Shown here: in pieces, positions 33,969-47,999 of the stretch
Position numbering within the stretch: the first letter of the stretch is position 1
Layout of the letters: every line of letters starts with the position of its first letter
Source: Flaccisagitta enflata
Taxonomy: Eukaryota; Chaetognatha; Sagittoidea; Aphragmophora
DNA: 64,000 bases
Direction of reading: 5' to 3'
NCBI GenBank assembly: GCA_965153355.1
Contig: OZ231128.1
Span: forward strand, 5,022,001 to 5,086,000
Translations under genes and position numbers: made by a program
Notes under the pieces: model-generated
Seen by the model: the letters and a program-made list of their open reading frames with translations, nothing else
Told to the model about the DNA's origin: nothing
The model's database searches: none

Positions 33969-34392
33969 ACAGTAGATGTCGTCTAGACTTAGAAATACGG
34001 GGGAGCTCATAACCTGGGCATCAGTACAATGAAGGGACTGATATTTTGCTGATGTAATGTATAGACCCTAAGGGGTTGACGATGGGGTATGGCATCCCCC
34101 TACGGCTTACCTTACAAAAAAAACTTTTAGTATAAAACATTAGAATCAATCACTTTTATGGCAGAATTTCAGCTTTATCTATTTGCTTAAGTTGCAAAAC
34201 CAGCCTGGGGTTCGAACCTGGAACCTTTCAAGAAATAAACTTCTCGCGATAAATCTGAAGTTAAGTGAGTTAATCACTAGACCCATTCCGACAGCTGTTC
34301 AAATGGATCTGATATGATTTAGTATATTCAAAAGAATTTTTTTCCACAGAGCTGCCATACCCCATCGTCAACCCATAGACGACATCTACTGT
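33969..34392. mobile_element. MITE-like element with interrupted left arm
   Basis: The right arm is continuous: GCCATACCCCATCGTCAACC then CATAGACGACATCTACTGTA. The left arm is split: TACAGTAGATGTCGTCTA at 33,968 and GGGTTGACGATGGGGTATGG at 34,075, separated by about 90 bp of inserted sequence. Confidence 0.7.
34203..34290 (-). ncRNA. tRNA-like sequence with A and B boxes inside the element
   Basis: On the minus strand TGGGTCTAGTGATTAACTCA resembles a pol III A box and CAGGTTCGAACCCCAGGC is a good B box, about 60 nt apart, as in a tRNA or the head of a tRNA-derived SINE. It does not fold into a complete tRNA by eye, so a functional tRNA is unlikely. Confidence 0.45.
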
Positions 34393-34737
34393 ACTTTATT
34401 TGATATAAAATTGATAATTCTGAAACACTGAAATTGTTTATTTCTATTATTTAAACAGTTTATTATTTAAACAGTTTTGTAAGACCTAATTTGCATTACG
34501 CTGTGGGATAAATCAATACGCTGATATTCTTTGAAACATCTACTTTTGAATTCTTTTATAAAATTTTTGATTTGCTTTTCAAGTTAATTTTTCCAAATTT
34601 ATGTTTTGATACTTAAGTCTATTTCTAAAAATAATATGAATTCTAAAACAAATAGTTATCCTTTTAGCAACACAACTACTCAGGATTTTTGTGATTTCTA
34701 TGATTTCTCTTGAAATTTTAAGGACAAAACAAAGATA

Positions 34738-34976
34738 AACAAGTGATGCGGGGTCATAATATTTTTGCGGACAGGTGGGCAGGGGCATCCAAGCCTCATC
34801 AACACCCCAATGCACCTCCAACACTCAAACATACACAAAAGTATCGAGAACGCTCGTTTTCAACTCCATCACCATGATGGACCGACCGACCGACGGACGG
34901 ATGGACGGACGGACGGACGGACGGACGGATGGAGAGACAAAGCCTCTTATAGAGTTGCGTGTCCGCAACTAAAAAA
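34738..34976 (+). mobile_element. Hairpin-ended GGAC element, subfamily 2, copy C
   Basis: Begins AACAAGTGATGCGGGGTCAT and has GGTGGGCAGGGGC and a GGAC tract at 34,890-34,930. It ends with hairpin GTTGCGTGTCCGCAAC then TAAAAAA. Confidence 0.75.
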
Positions 34977-35213
34977 GATTAAAGAAATACTATTTAGTAA
35001 GATTTTTGTTTTTTGATACTACGGAAATAGGGTTAAGGGATACTCTTAAGTTTTGCAATGTGAAGCATCCAAATGATAAGCATCAAATTGACTTCCTGGA
35101 AAGAAAACGCGTGATCTAGGTGCGTCGAGGAGTAATAGCGCTCATTAAAAAAATACTTTGTGTAAACTTGAATTGTTATTCTATCGCTACATATGGAAGC
35201 CACCACTTCCCAG

Positions 35214-35840
35214 GTCGATCACTGTGCTTTTAAAAAAATTCTCAGTGGAAAGTCATATAACTGTGGGTTTTTCTGCATTTTTGAGCAGTATTGGGATGTA
35301 AGAGCATGTAACTAGCAAAAATAAAATCATTCCCCGAGCGCTTTTTGAGTAATCATCAAAATAGAAAAAAATTAAACCTATTTGTAATGCAGATTCTAAT
35401 GAGTTGTATTGGCTCATTTTTTGATTCCATATTGTTATTCTGTACAAAATTTCCTTTCATCTGATAGGTCACACTATATGATTTTACATAGAAATTAGGT
35501 TTTTATATTTTGAGCCACCGTTACTTTTTTGTAAAGATGACTCAAAAAATGAAAATTTTAATTCTTTACAAAAGTATAGAGTGCGACCTATCAAATGAAA
35601 GGGAATTTTGCATAGATTAATGATATAGAATCAGAAATTTAGTCAACACATCCCAGAAAAATCTGCATTGAAATTAGGTCTATTTTTTTCTGATTTTGAA
35701 GGTTACTCAAAAAGCGCTAAGGGAATGATTTTGTTTTTGCTAGTTACATACTCTTACACCCCAATACTGCTCAAAAATGCAGAAAAACCCAGAGTTATAA
35801 GACTTCTCCCTCAGAATTGTTTTAAAAGCACAGTGCGATA
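35214..35840. mobile_element. Long inverted-repeat (foldback) element, about 627 bp
   Basis: The whole element is one large palindrome centred near 35,525. GATCACTGTGCTTTTAAAA pairs with AAAAGCACAGTGCGAT, GCATTTTTGAGCAGTATTGG with CCAATACTGCTCAAAAATGC, and ATCTGATAGGTC with GACCTATCAAATG. No coding. A transcript would form a roughly 300-bp hairpin. Confidence 0.8.
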
Positions 35841-35899
35841 GATGAACAGACAGTGTACAGAAGAGGAAAGGTTTTTTGCGCCAAGAAGGTATTTACAAT

Positions 35900-36670
35900 A
35901 GCAGCCCCAAGGCAGTTAGTGGTCAGCGGTACCCATGCCCTGCTTGAGTAGTATGTGAATTAGGTAAGGGGGAGCAGGGCAGGACTCGAAGGGGACGAAG
36001 TCCTGTAGAACGCAGGGGAATCTGTCCGACCATCCGTCCGTCCTTCTGTCTGCCTTCCTTCTGTCCAAGATGCCATGTTATTCAAACGCTGATTGAATAA
36101 CATGGGGAAATGACAAAAAGCAATATATGGTCAACAGTACCCGTGCCCTTCTTAGGTAGTTTGTAAGTTAAGTTTCAAGAGGGGGGAGCAGGCCAGGATC
36201 TGGGTCTCTATGGCCAGAATTTGGTCTCAGAGACCAATTTCGCGGTCTCAGAGGCCGGGATTTGAGTCTCTGAGGTCAGAATTTGGGTCTCTGAGGCCAA
36301 GATTTACGTGTTTCAGGCCAGAAGCTGGGTCTCAGAGGCCAGAATCAGGGTCCCAGAGGTCAAGATCTGGGTATCAAAGGCTAGGATGTGGGTTTAAGAA
36401 GCCAGAATCTAGGTATCAGAAGCCAGAATCTAGGTTTAAAGGGCCAAGATGATAGAATTCAGACCAGAATTCAGGTTTTCTAGCCAGATTTAAACTATTT
36501 TGCTTGGATTTGGGCTATTTTGCTTGGATTCGGGCCATACAGTTTGGATTTGGGCCCCAAAGGAGACAAAGCCTTAAGGATGGGGCAGGGGGGGCATGGA
36601 TGGACGTACGTGTTCTACAGGACTTTGTCCCCTTTGGGGCCGTTGCCCAAAAGTCATGTCTTGACCACTT
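35900..36670. repeat. GGGCAGCGG family copy, diverged
   Basis: Contains GGTACCCATGCCCTGC, TCCTGTAGAACGCAGGGG and an array of GGCCAGAATTTGGGTCTC-like 28-bp units, ending TTTGGGGCCGTTGCCCAAAA. Confidence 0.6.
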
Positions 36671-36699
36671 TCTGTTGAGACGGAAGCTGTTGAGATGTT

Positions 36700-38790
36700 G
36701 AGAAGGGGATATAATTACCAGCCCACATTAGGCTAAGGGAGTCAGAAACTGCGACCAAAACTCTGGACGTTACTCATGTTTAGAGTAGGTGAAGTACCAC
36801 GGATTCACGGACGCAACGTTAGATTTCCCGACATTACAGGATATACTTATTACAGGATATATGATTATGTTTGCTCAATTTTTTCCCCCAAATATTAAGA
36901 CGGTTCATTTTCTGTGGGCTTTTCTTGGTTGTCAGGTCGCAATTTCCGACATACCTGAAATCAAGGCAGTACGAGAATGACTCATCGAAACGGATTAAAC
37001 AGTGTGATTGATTTTTTGTTCAGTAGGCCCAAAATATGAGGTTATCCATCAATTTTGGGGTCCTCTCTTGAAAAAAGAACCCCGAACAGGCAAAAAAAAA
37101 AAAAAAAAAAAAAACGAAAAAAGATGGTAGATCGTCACTTTTTCTACTATGTTTTTTGTTTAGATTGAGAATCAAATGATATACCTAGCTGAAAAAATAT
37201 CGGCACACACACTGATTACTATTACTGAAGTTGGAAATTTTGCTGTTTGTGTCTAAAATCTTTTACTTCATGAAAAATCTGAAAAAAAAAGATAGAAAAT
37301 ATGGTGAAAATGATTATTTATGCTTCTTATTATATGTTAATTGGAGCTGGACAATTCATTTCTTGAAATTTAATGACTTCCCAAATGAACTCAGAGGTTC
37401 ATTGATAAAATTTAATCAAAGGCAGTTTCTTCTATAAACCGGGCCAGCAAAAATTGAGTGCCTGATTGAGTTAACATTGAAAAAAATAATATAATTCAAT
37501 GGTAGTTGCATCTAACAGCTTGAAATTTGGGTTCTAGGCTCAAAATTTGATACTTTTTCAAGTCACACTGAAAAAATCACTTAAAGTCTTAAACTGTATT
37601 TAATCATATGACTTTTTATGAAAAACAGTGTGACATAGTGTGACAAGGTGTTAACTTGATAGGACACTTTTATAAAAAATCAATATCTCCGGCTAGAACA
37701 GACATGAAGGTCTGAAATTTGGCATGTAACCTGGGTTATGTCTTTACTAAACAGGGGAAAAAAAGAAATTTTCCATCACACTTAAAAGTATGCTTTTTTG
37801 TGTACAGCATATTTCTATATCAAGATTGAATATCTTTTCATATTTGACAAATCAACTATGAGCAAACTTTTTCCATAGTAAATGACCACCGATCACCATG
37901 AAATTTTTGATGTTTCTTTAGGGATAGTAATGGTTCAAAAATGACCCATAGTTGGATAGGCTTGACAATTTCTTGGTGTCTTTATCATAGTAGATATAAA
38001 GTGTGACACAAGTGTGACAGGGAAAATAGGCTTATTTGGCTCTACTTTTGGCGACCTAATCTATCAAAATTTTGATTATGAAGAATGTATGTTAGACACT
38101 TGGTCCCAGGGGATGTGTCAGAACAGCTATTATTATCAACAAAATGATTGGTGAGAGAAAACTGTGTTTTTTTGCTTGCCAAATCATGTTTTTCAGCTAG
38201 CCCACTTTATAGGAGAAATTGCCCAAAGCAAAAAAGTTGCACAAGTTAATGCAAGGAAATGATTGTAGGGTGGAGGTAAAACACAGGGAAGGCAGCAAAC
38301 AAGTTTTATGAGGAATGCGAGGCAATGATTGTTAGGTGGGGGAGAAACACAGGAAAGATCTGATAAAATCTTGTCTTCATCAAATGTTTCAAGCCATTTA
38401 GGTCTTGCAACCTTGCTGGAAACTCAAAGGGGGTTAGGCTTGTTGGGAGCCTTCAAGAGGAGTTCTAGTGCGGGTTTTCTGTTGGGATACGGGGCTTTTG
38501 AGTGAGAGGGGTGTTGGATGTGTGGCATAAGGGGGGCAATTTTTTCCATCATATCTTAGGCCTACTCACATGTTTATCAATCACACTGAGCAGTCCTATG
38601 AAAAAAGTCTGTCAGATCCAATTCTCTTACTCCCTTACCTGAATCTCAGTGTTGAAAACGGATTTTAAGCAATCGGTGCAAAACATTTACAAAGACCGAG
38701 TATCAAATTGATCGTCATGGAAGTATTAGCCAAGGGATGTAAGTCACCATAATTGATATTGTGATCGCATTTTTCTATAAACCTGACGAG
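36700..38790. other. AT-rich, no gene recognised
   Basis: About 2 kb with poly(A) runs (37,090-37,113) and no open frame or repeat that I can name. It lies in the first intron of the DPP-like gene. Confidence 0.6.
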
Positions 38791-38798
38791 GAACTATG

Positions 38799-39049
38799 GA
38801 CGTGTTTCCAGTGAAGATGAAAAACGCGTTTGTTCCCGTTGAACGCGATCACAGCGTGAACACATATTCAAGAATTTTAACTGTCCTATGAGGGAGTGAG
38901 GGAAGTGAGTGAGCGAGCCTGTGAACGGAGCAAGCAAGAGGAGCGCTGCGGATAGTGTGAGTGGAGTGAGTGGTGTGAGCGAACAAACATAGCGAGCAAC
39001 CGAGTGGCCCGTTAAAAAACGCGATTGTCTGTGACTAGAAACACGCCCT
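38799..39049. mobile_element. CGCTCACT-rich MITE, inverted copy
   Basis: GGACGTGTTTCCAGTGAAGA at the left and ACTAGAAACACGCCCTA at the right, with GAGTGAGCGAGC units and CACAGCGTGAACACAT inside. It is in the opposite orientation to the copies at 28.85 and 49.9 kb. Confidence 0.75.
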
Positions 39050-40235
39050 ATCTAAAACCATTTATGAGCACTGAACAATGACACAGAAATCGTGATATAT
39101 ATTACCAGCTGGAGAGAGATAGAGGAAACAGCAAAATAGTCAAATGTTTTATAGCGCTTTAATATCGTACGCAATTTTGTTCCAATGAAACACAGGTTTT
39201 GTCAGACATGCTAGATGAGAGGATTCATTGAGAAATGCTTTGATTTTATATTGTCATGTTTTTTTGTTTTCTGATAAATTTGAGTAAATCTATAAATTCT
39301 GTTGGCTTGGATAAAAAAAGTTGTGGTCTAATGAAGTATGAAATGGATTATGATATTTTCAAAATGTTTTAGGGTGAGTAAGATGAGTTTTCAAAATCTG
39401 TAATGACGTCGGCGACTGATATGTGCTGTAAATATAAGAATATCGTTTGAATAATTTATTCCATTGCGCGAGATATTACAAGAACTCTGTTTGACCGATT
39501 GTCATACGTTCTGTATTCTAATACTGTAATAAATGATAAAGTTCAAAAGAAATATGTCTTCCGACAAGCGCATAAAAAATGGTTGACTTTAACTAAACAT
39601 ATGAGATAACTGTTGGTTATCCTGAATAATAAGACCCCAGTAAAAACGATTTTCCCAACAAAAACAAAAGACAAACAAACAAAAAACAAAAAAACAAAAA
39701 ACATACAAACTAGATGTCTTTAATGCCCAGCCCAACAAAAGCAAAAAAAAAAAACAAAAAAAAAAAACAAAAAAAAAAAAACAAACTATATGCCTTTAAT
39801 ACCCAGCCACATATCTTTACAGTAACCCTAACCCAGCCCTATCCTTAACTTTACCTTAGGCCTAAGCCAACTCAAACTCTTAACTTACCCTAATCTCACC
39901 TTAACCCATCACCCTAACCTACCATCTTAGAAATAAGTATACCTACATAGCATAAATATATTGCCAAGATAAGAATTTGTTGTAATATCTATAAGGGATT
40001 TGTTAAAAAATATTCAGATTATGCCAAATTTTTAGTGTTACTCCCAAAGACCTTGACCACCACTTAACCATGGGGTTTCTATGAATTTTTCAGACAAATT
40101 TTATGTGTGAATACATGATACCTCTCCCCTATCTGCGTGATAACAAAATACACGGTCGTTTAGTTCTGAAGATTCTGGTGTCTTCAAATATTATTCAGGA
40201 TAGCCAACTGTTTTGTACCCGTAACGTACCCTTTT
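39050..40235. other. No gene recognised; A-rich and CCTAAC-rich patches
   Basis: 39,655-39,785 is A/CAAA-rich. 39,820-39,925 is rich in CCTAACC and CCTTAACC words but too irregular for a telomeric array. Confidence 0.6.
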
Positions 40236-40446
40236 AACAAGGCCGGATACACGGCTACCCCAGTCGCGTGCGGGTGGGCAGGGGCTATAATTGAGGTCAG
40301 CGGAGCATTTGGGCAGGAGCAGTAAGGCCAAAAACCCCATTAACGCCGATAAAGTAAAGTGTGACGGACGGACCGACGGACGGACGGACCGACGGACGGA
40401 CGGACCGACAAAGCGGGGTGTAGAGTCGCGTAGCACGCGACTAAAA
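40236..40446 (+). mobile_element. Hairpin-ended GGAC element, copy D
   Basis: AACAAGGCCGGATACACGGC at the start and GGGTGGGCAGGGGC inside, with a GGAC tract at 40,370-40,410. It ends GTCGCGTAGCACGCGAC then TAAAAA. Confidence 0.8.
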
Positions 40447-40575
40447 AGAGACGTGAACATCTTCAAAACACAATGCACAACGCGCGGCTCATGGAACTGA
40501 TCATTAACACCATTTTTCATCATTCACATCTTTTTTCTTTTTTGGGGGGTTCATCGTTTGTCTGATTTTGTTTAC

Positions 40576-40690
40576 CTGGTGATAGAAGCCAGACAGCGAG
40601 GCCAACTAAGCCGCTGACCAGCAGAATGACCAGAAGAGCCAAAATGATGCCCTTCAAGTTGCGTGACTCCTGCTGCGTCCCCATCAGCTC
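40576..40690 (-). CDS. DPP6/DPP10-like exon 1 of those visible: transmembrane anchor
   Basis: 115 nt, phase 0 start and phase 1 end; acceptor TTCATTTCAG directly after a (CT)n tract, donor CACCAG followed by GTAAAC. It reads ELMGTQQESRNLKGIILALL then VILLVSGLVGLAVWLLSP. DPP6/DPP10 have [20 protein letters not shown] then VIL, an unusually good match over the cytoplasmic edge and membrane helix. This places the gene in the DPP6/DPP10 (DPLP) branch, type II membrane proteins without peptidase activity that associate with Kv4 potassium channels. The upstream N-terminal exon was not found. Confidence 0.85.
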
Positions 40691-40698
40691 CTGAAATG

Positions 40699-41947
<1,249 letters not shown>

Positions 41948-41967
41948 CCATCGCCTCTGTAACATAT

Positions 41968-42159
41968 AACAAGTGACGCGGGGTCACATTATCGTTGCGA
42001 ACGGGTGGGCTGGGGCGTCCAACCCCCATCCATACCCAAACATAAACAGACAGTATTAAAACACTCGTTTTTCCACGATTTGATCACCACCGACCAATGG
42101 ACGGACCAACGGATGGACGGACAAAGCCTCTTTTACAGTTGCGTGTCCGCAACTAAAAA
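41968..42159 (+). mobile_element. Hairpin-ended GGAC element, subfamily 2, copy I
   Basis: Begins AACAAGTGACGCGGGGTCAC (itself a GTGAC/GTCAC stem) and ends GTTGCGTGTCCGCAAC then TAAAAA. Confidence 0.75.
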
Positions 42160-43140
42160 TCCCATAGATAGATGAACTGTGATGAAAGAGTGTGACATCA
42201 GTGCAACCCCGAGTGAGCATGATTCTCATTTCTACCCGCCAGTTCCCAAAAGCCACCTTTTCCAATAAATCCCCACCCCTGAACTCTATTCGATTCTTTT
42301 TTCAATTTCGCCATAATTTTGCAACCACTGTTGGATCGCGAAAACGCCATTCTTTTTGTTTTTCTTGCTTCTGTTGGTGTCACTTTGATCATCCCACACT
42401 CAGAGATCTAGAGAAAATCAATTTACAAGAGTGAAAACGTATACTCTTTTTTTGCAAACCGAGCCTGTTTAGAATAAGCCAAACAAGTTTTTTGCGCGGT
42501 CGATTTGCAGCGACGTTTGGAAAGGGTCGTCGGGGAAAATCAGCTGAGGTTCTTGTTATCGGCCTTCAATTTAATTGTTGTCGGACTTGAATTAATAAAC
42601 AATAAAAGTACAACAAGAATTGAAATGAAGGATACCAATGGCTTCGCCAAAAAAAGGTACGCCCAGTAAAAGCAATTTTCCAAAATGATGTTAAGAATGT
42701 AACGATAATGATGTCAGGCTAATGATGTTAGGGGCGTGAAGGTATACAAACAAGTGAAAAGCAATACGAAGGAGAACAGCAAAGAGGCAAAAGCTGGCAC
42801 AAAAACAGTAAAATGCCAGTTTTTTGGTTCATCTTATTCATATGTTTCTACCTATTCATATCTTTTTCCATTGAAAAAAACCGCGACATTTTCAGTCGCA
42901 GACTAGCGCCTCTATAAGAGGCACAGAAATACCCCCTGTCCTTTCAAACACTCAAACGCACTTTCCGGTTCCACCTGGGCTTGAACCCACTTAGCCATCA
43001 ATACTGTTTTTAAGCCCGCTTAGGGAGTAAAAAGAATTTCTTTCCTTTTGGCTCGCTTTTTGAGGCTTTTTGGTCGGACATTTGGGAAGCAAAGGATGAT
43101 GGAAGATGGCAGAAATCGAAGGTAATTCTCCTTAAAAGCC
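42160..43140. other. No gene recognised
   Basis: Mixed sequence; 42,890-42,960 resembles a fragment of the hairpin-ended family (CTCTATAAGAGGCAC). Confidence 0.5.
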
Positions 43141-43149
43141 CGCTCAACA

Positions 43150-43640
43150 TCGACAAACGCGACCATTTTTGGGCAGTGGTCACAATGGGGCCGATGATCT
43201 ATGCTTTCCCACATGGAGAAATATCTCCTTCTCCTTCTCCTTCTCCTTTGTCTACCTCCGGGCATGGAGACTCAAATTCCCCCAAATTCCTCCAAATTCC
43301 ACCAAATTTTTTCTAATTTCTGCCAGATTCTGCCAACTTCTGCCATAATCTGCCAAATTCTGCTAATTTTTGCCAATTTCTGCTGAAATTCAAGAGCAAA
43401 ATCCAGCCCTGAGGCTTAAATCCCAGCGCAAAGGCCCAAAATTCCAATCCTAAGACCTAAATCTCAGCCCAACGGCCCATATCTCACCCACTAGAAGGAG
43501 AAGGAAAAGGAGAAATTTCCTCATGCGTGAAAGCATAGGTCATTGGCTCCTTTGGGTCCACTGCCCTGCCCCCTCTTTTAATCACAACTAACTTTGGCAG
43601 GGCAAGGGTACCGCTGACCATCTAACGCTTTTGTGACCAT
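43150..43640. repeat. GGGCAGCGG family copy with CCAAATTC array
   Basis: TTTTTGGGCAGTGGTCAC, then TTCTGCCAAATTCTGC-like units and GGGTACCGCTGACCATCTAA then CGCTTTTG. Confidence 0.6.
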
Positions 43641-43888
43641 TTGTACTAATGCTTGTCAGGAAAAAAAGGTTGGTAAGCGGAAAAAAAGCCAGGTTGAAAA
43701 ACATCTGCGATTGCGTGTGACTAAGTGCGCGCGTGCACATGTACAGGAGCACATATTCGCATGAAAACTGGTACATGACAGTGAAGTTTCCTACACTCTG
43801 GTAGAGAGAACAATTGCTGCTTTCTTTCCAGGGGGAGATTTCAAGTTGTGATGAAGATATGAAGAAGAAATAAAACAAATTAAAAAAA

Positions 43889-44102
43889 AACAAGGCCGGA
43901 TACATGCACGGCTACCCCAGTCGCGTGCGGGTGGGCAGGGGCCGTATTTGAGGTCACACTTGATCACGTGGGCAGGAGCAGTGAGGCCAAAAACCGCAAA
44001 AACCAAAAAAAAGTAAAGTGTGACGGACGGACCAACGGACGGACGGACGGACCGACGGTCCGACAAAGCGGGGTGTAGAGTCGCGTAGCACGCGACTAAA
44101 AA
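43889..44102 (+). mobile_element. Hairpin-ended GGAC element, copy E
   Basis: Same order of motifs as copy D, ending GTCGCGTAGCACGCGAC then TAAAAA. Confidence 0.8.
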
Positions 44103-44210
44103 TTTACAAAATCTACAACAGCGAGAAAATTTCACGAAAACTAATCGCACATGGCAGGTTTTACAAAAAAGTTGATATTTTCCGAAGGAAATCCAGAGAA
44201 AATGGGTTTT

Positions 44211-44400
44211 TCTTAAGTCGCGTGCAGGCGACTCTACAATCTGTGACTCGCTTTGTTGGTTGACTATTTGGTCGGTGACACTTAGTATTTTCGACGTTTA
44301 CGTAGGGGCTGTTCTGACTCCGGCCCAAATGTTTGGTTAGGATCTTTTGTCAATGCCCCTGCCCACCCGCATGCGACTTGGATAGCCGTGCAACCACATA
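44211..44400 (-). mobile_element. Hairpin-ended GGAC element, diverged, copy L
   Basis: On the minus strand it carries GCGGGTGGGCAGGGGC. Its 3' hairpin is GTCGCCTGCACGCGAC, one mismatch in the stem. The internal GGAC tract has been lost. Confidence 0.6.
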
Positions 44401-44499
44401 ATGATAGGGACAGACAGACAAAAGAGATGCTGGGACGGGTCGCCAGTAAAAATTCTTAATAGCACCTATCAGGGGGAAAATGGGAATAACATATAGTGC

Positions 44500-44543
44500 A
44501 AACAAACAAACAAACAAACAAACAAACAAACAAACAAACAAAC
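44500..44543. repeat. (AAAC)n microsatellite
   Basis: About 11 CAAA units. Confidence 0.95.
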
Positions 44544-44883
44544 GTTGTCTTCGTGAAAAGATTACCATTTAGGGGATGCGGTAAGAAGACCCTGAGGCAT
44601 CTTGTTTTGGTGACCCTTTTAGATGTCAAAGCCTTTGGCATTGTCACTGCCGCAGGCCGTGTTTGGGTGAGAATGAGAATGTTTGGGTTCAAAAATCCTC
44701 GGGTCACACTCTAATTTACTGGAAATGGAAGGGGGAAGGGGGGGGGGGAGAGTCTGACATGCAAATTTGGGCTTTTCGAAGTTGTTGTTAAACTGAAGAA
44801 CTTCACAACCAGAAACCAAAAACCACCTCCCACGTGGCCTCGAGGGCAAACGAAGGCTTTGACGCGTGAAAATTGGAACCATG

Positions 44884-45260
<377 letters not shown>

Positions 45261-45440
45261 GAGTGAAAATAGCGGGTAATTAAGGAGAGAGGAGGGTGAA
45301 AATGAAACAGGAAGAGCCAAGCATGCAGAATGAGTTCTCCAGTATCTGTAAACGGAAGAGGCATTTTATCGTTGTCCGTGAAAAAGGGGGTGAGGTATAC
45401 CTAGGTATGTGTGCAGCTAGAGGACTGTTAGGTCGTTAGA

Positions 45441-45634
<194 letters not shown>

Positions 45635-46049
45635 GGGACACTTTTCGCAAGTGAGTGATTAAGCGTGCCTCCATCCCACACCTAACCGGATCTCCGATGC
45701 TATTCTTATCTGTCTCTTTAAGAGGCAAAGCACCTCTATAAGACTGATGGACATAGTCGCGTTATCTTTCCATGCTCTGATCCGAATCTGTAATCTTACA
45801 CAGTGTTCCTTATCGCGTCTTGTGCGTTTCTCGATTCAGCAAGACTTCGTACAAATGTAAGATAATCGGAGTCAAATTTCCTAGAATTCTAAACTGAAGC
45901 CACATATTGATTGGGGGAGGCAATGATATAACTTATAAAGGTGCAATGATGCAAAGTACAAACATGGGCACGCACTCTACACATTTTGTTATTTCCGGAG
46001 AAGTTAAGATTTAAGAGTCAATAGTCACAGAAGCGTTAGATGGTTAGCG

Positions 46050-46375
46050 GTACCCTTGCCCTACCTATGTAATTGAAGTGGAGGGAAAGAGCAGGGAAGC
46101 GGCCCCAAAGAGGCCGATGACCTATGCTTTCACACATAGGGAAATATCTCCTTCTTCTGGGATTGGCTCCTTAAGACAGTGACTTCGGCCTTGAGGCTGG
46201 GATTTGGGCCTCAAAGATGGAATTAAGGCTTCTAGGCTGGGATATGTGCCTTGAGGCTGGAATTTAAGTCCCAAAGCCCAGGGGGGGGGGGCATAGGAGG
46301 AGAAGGAGAAGAAGATATTTCCCTAAGTGTGAAAGCATTGGTCATTGGCCCCTTTGGGACAGCTGCCCAAAAACT
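46050..46375. repeat. GGGCAGCGG family copy
   Basis: GGTACCCTTGCCCTACC at the left, AGCGGCCCCAAAGAGGCC, TTGAGGCTGGGATTTGGG units, and CCCCTTTGGGACAGCTGCCC at the right. Confidence 0.6.
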
Positions 46376-46836
46376 AGGTCAAGTAGGCCAATAAGTGCGC
46401 CGTGTGGGTGGTCGTGCGGATGTGAGACCGACCGACAGACCAACCGCCCAAAGGGCGGACATAGCTTCTTATAGTAATAGACGTGCTTTGGCGCACGTAG
46501 AAATACTGGTACAGTTGAGCTTCACAAGAGCGCACGCCAAAGAACAAAATTATGCCTTGTAGTGAGGCTGCCTTATTTTCCAATATACAAATAACTACAA
46601 AAATCTTTTAATGGACTGCAAGCCATATGCCTTATAGGCGGACATACCATGATAGCGGATGCGCTTTGGGGGCGCTCTACTGTATTTACTAAATCAGTGA
46701 TCATTCCAAGCAAAGACTTCTTCACAGTTAACAAGAAGGTCAAAGCCCAAAGGTCAAAACACGTTTTCATGGAGAGTTGAAGGTCAAAGGTCAAAACCTG
46801 GAAAGTTGAAGGTCAAATATGATGAAGATTGACTAA

Positions 46837-46995
46837 AACAAGGCCGGATACACGGCAATCCAGTCGCGGACGGTTGGGCAGGAGCAGTAATGCAAAAAAC
46901 GCTCGGAATTCAAAAATGTGACGGACGGACGGACGAACGGACGGACCTACCGACCGACACGGCAAGGTGTAGAGTCGCGTGTCCGCGACTAAAAA
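46837..46995 (+). mobile_element. Hairpin-ended GGAC element, copy F
   Basis: AACAAGGCCGGATACACGGC, GGTTGGGCAGGAGC, CAAAAAACGCTCGGAATTC; end hairpin GTCGCGTGTCCGCGAC then TAAAAA. Confidence 0.75.
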
Positions 46996-47399
46996 GTTAA
47001 ACGACGACTCATTGCTCAGAAGAAAGCTTTTGCTCTGGGATGAAACTTTTAATGTTGAGACACCATTCAGTTTATTATTTTTTTCACAGAACACCTAATG
47101 GCTAACACGATTCATTATGCTACTTATGATGAGGCTATTATATATTGTGCTTGAGGTGGTTTTGACCTGAACATAAAAATTGCTAGGTTGAATGAAAGAA
47201 TATACAAGAAAACCTTATTCCTTCGTCTGATTCAATTGAGACGTTTTTCAACTCGCAGTGCAAATGAGGGGAAAAGACACGGAAATATTTCAAGAGAAAT
47301 TGACTTTCTGCAAGCACCGACAAAAGGTCATAAGTCATGTCAAAAGTCATGTCAAAAGTAAGGTCAATATATTTTTGTCAGTCTGTTCCTACTTTTTCG

Positions 47400-47431
47400 T
47401 CTGTCTGTCTTTCTCTGTCTCTATCTCTGTC

Positions 47432-47506
<75 letters not shown>
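47400..47506. repeat. CTGT-rich and (CT)n microsatellite
   Basis: CTGTCT repeats followed by (CT)n from 47,440. Confidence 0.95.
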
Positions 47507-47509
<3 letters not shown>

Positions 47510-47534
47510 CCCCAATTTGTCGGTCGGTCGGTCC

Positions 47535-47960
47535 CCTTTTTGGGCAGCGGCAAATCCAGCCTCTTAGGCCTCAAATCTAGCCTCTCAGGCCTCAAATCCA
47601 GCCTCTCAGGCCTCAAATCCAGCCTCTTGGGCCTCCAATCCAGCCTCTCAGGCCTTAAATCCAGCCTCTTGGGCCTCAAATCCAGCCTCTTGGAGCCTAA
47701 ATCCAGCCTCTCAGGCCTCAAATTCCCATGGAATAACATGGCAAATTGACAAAATATTGAAAAAAAAAATGCAAAATTCTCAATGAATATCACGGAAAAT
47801 TACCCCAAATATGCCATCTCAGGACGTATGGAAATTCACCCCTGTGTCCTACAGGACATCGGCCCTTTGGGGCCGCTGCCCTGCTCTCACTCCACTTCTT
47901 CAGCTAATCACTCCAAGCAGGGCAGTGGGTACCGCTGACCATGTGCAATCCTTGGGTGAC
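47535..47960. repeat. GGGCAGCGG family copy with 30-bp unit array
   Basis: TTTTTGGGCAGCGGC at the left, six to seven units of GCCTCAAATCCAGCCTCT(C), and CCCTTTGGGGCCGCTGCCC, GGGTACCGCTGACCATGTGC at the right. Confidence 0.65.
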
Positions 47961-47999
47961 TTTTTACTTTTTCGGCGTTTTTTCGATTTTTGAGCATAC

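Noticed and set aside
34203-34290. Functional tRNA gene
   Set aside because: Promoter boxes are present but acceptor and anticodon stems do not pair convincingly, and the sequence lies in a repeat element.
39820-39925. Telomere-like CCCTAA words
   Set aside because: Only scattered CCTAACC/CCTTAACC words, no regular array.
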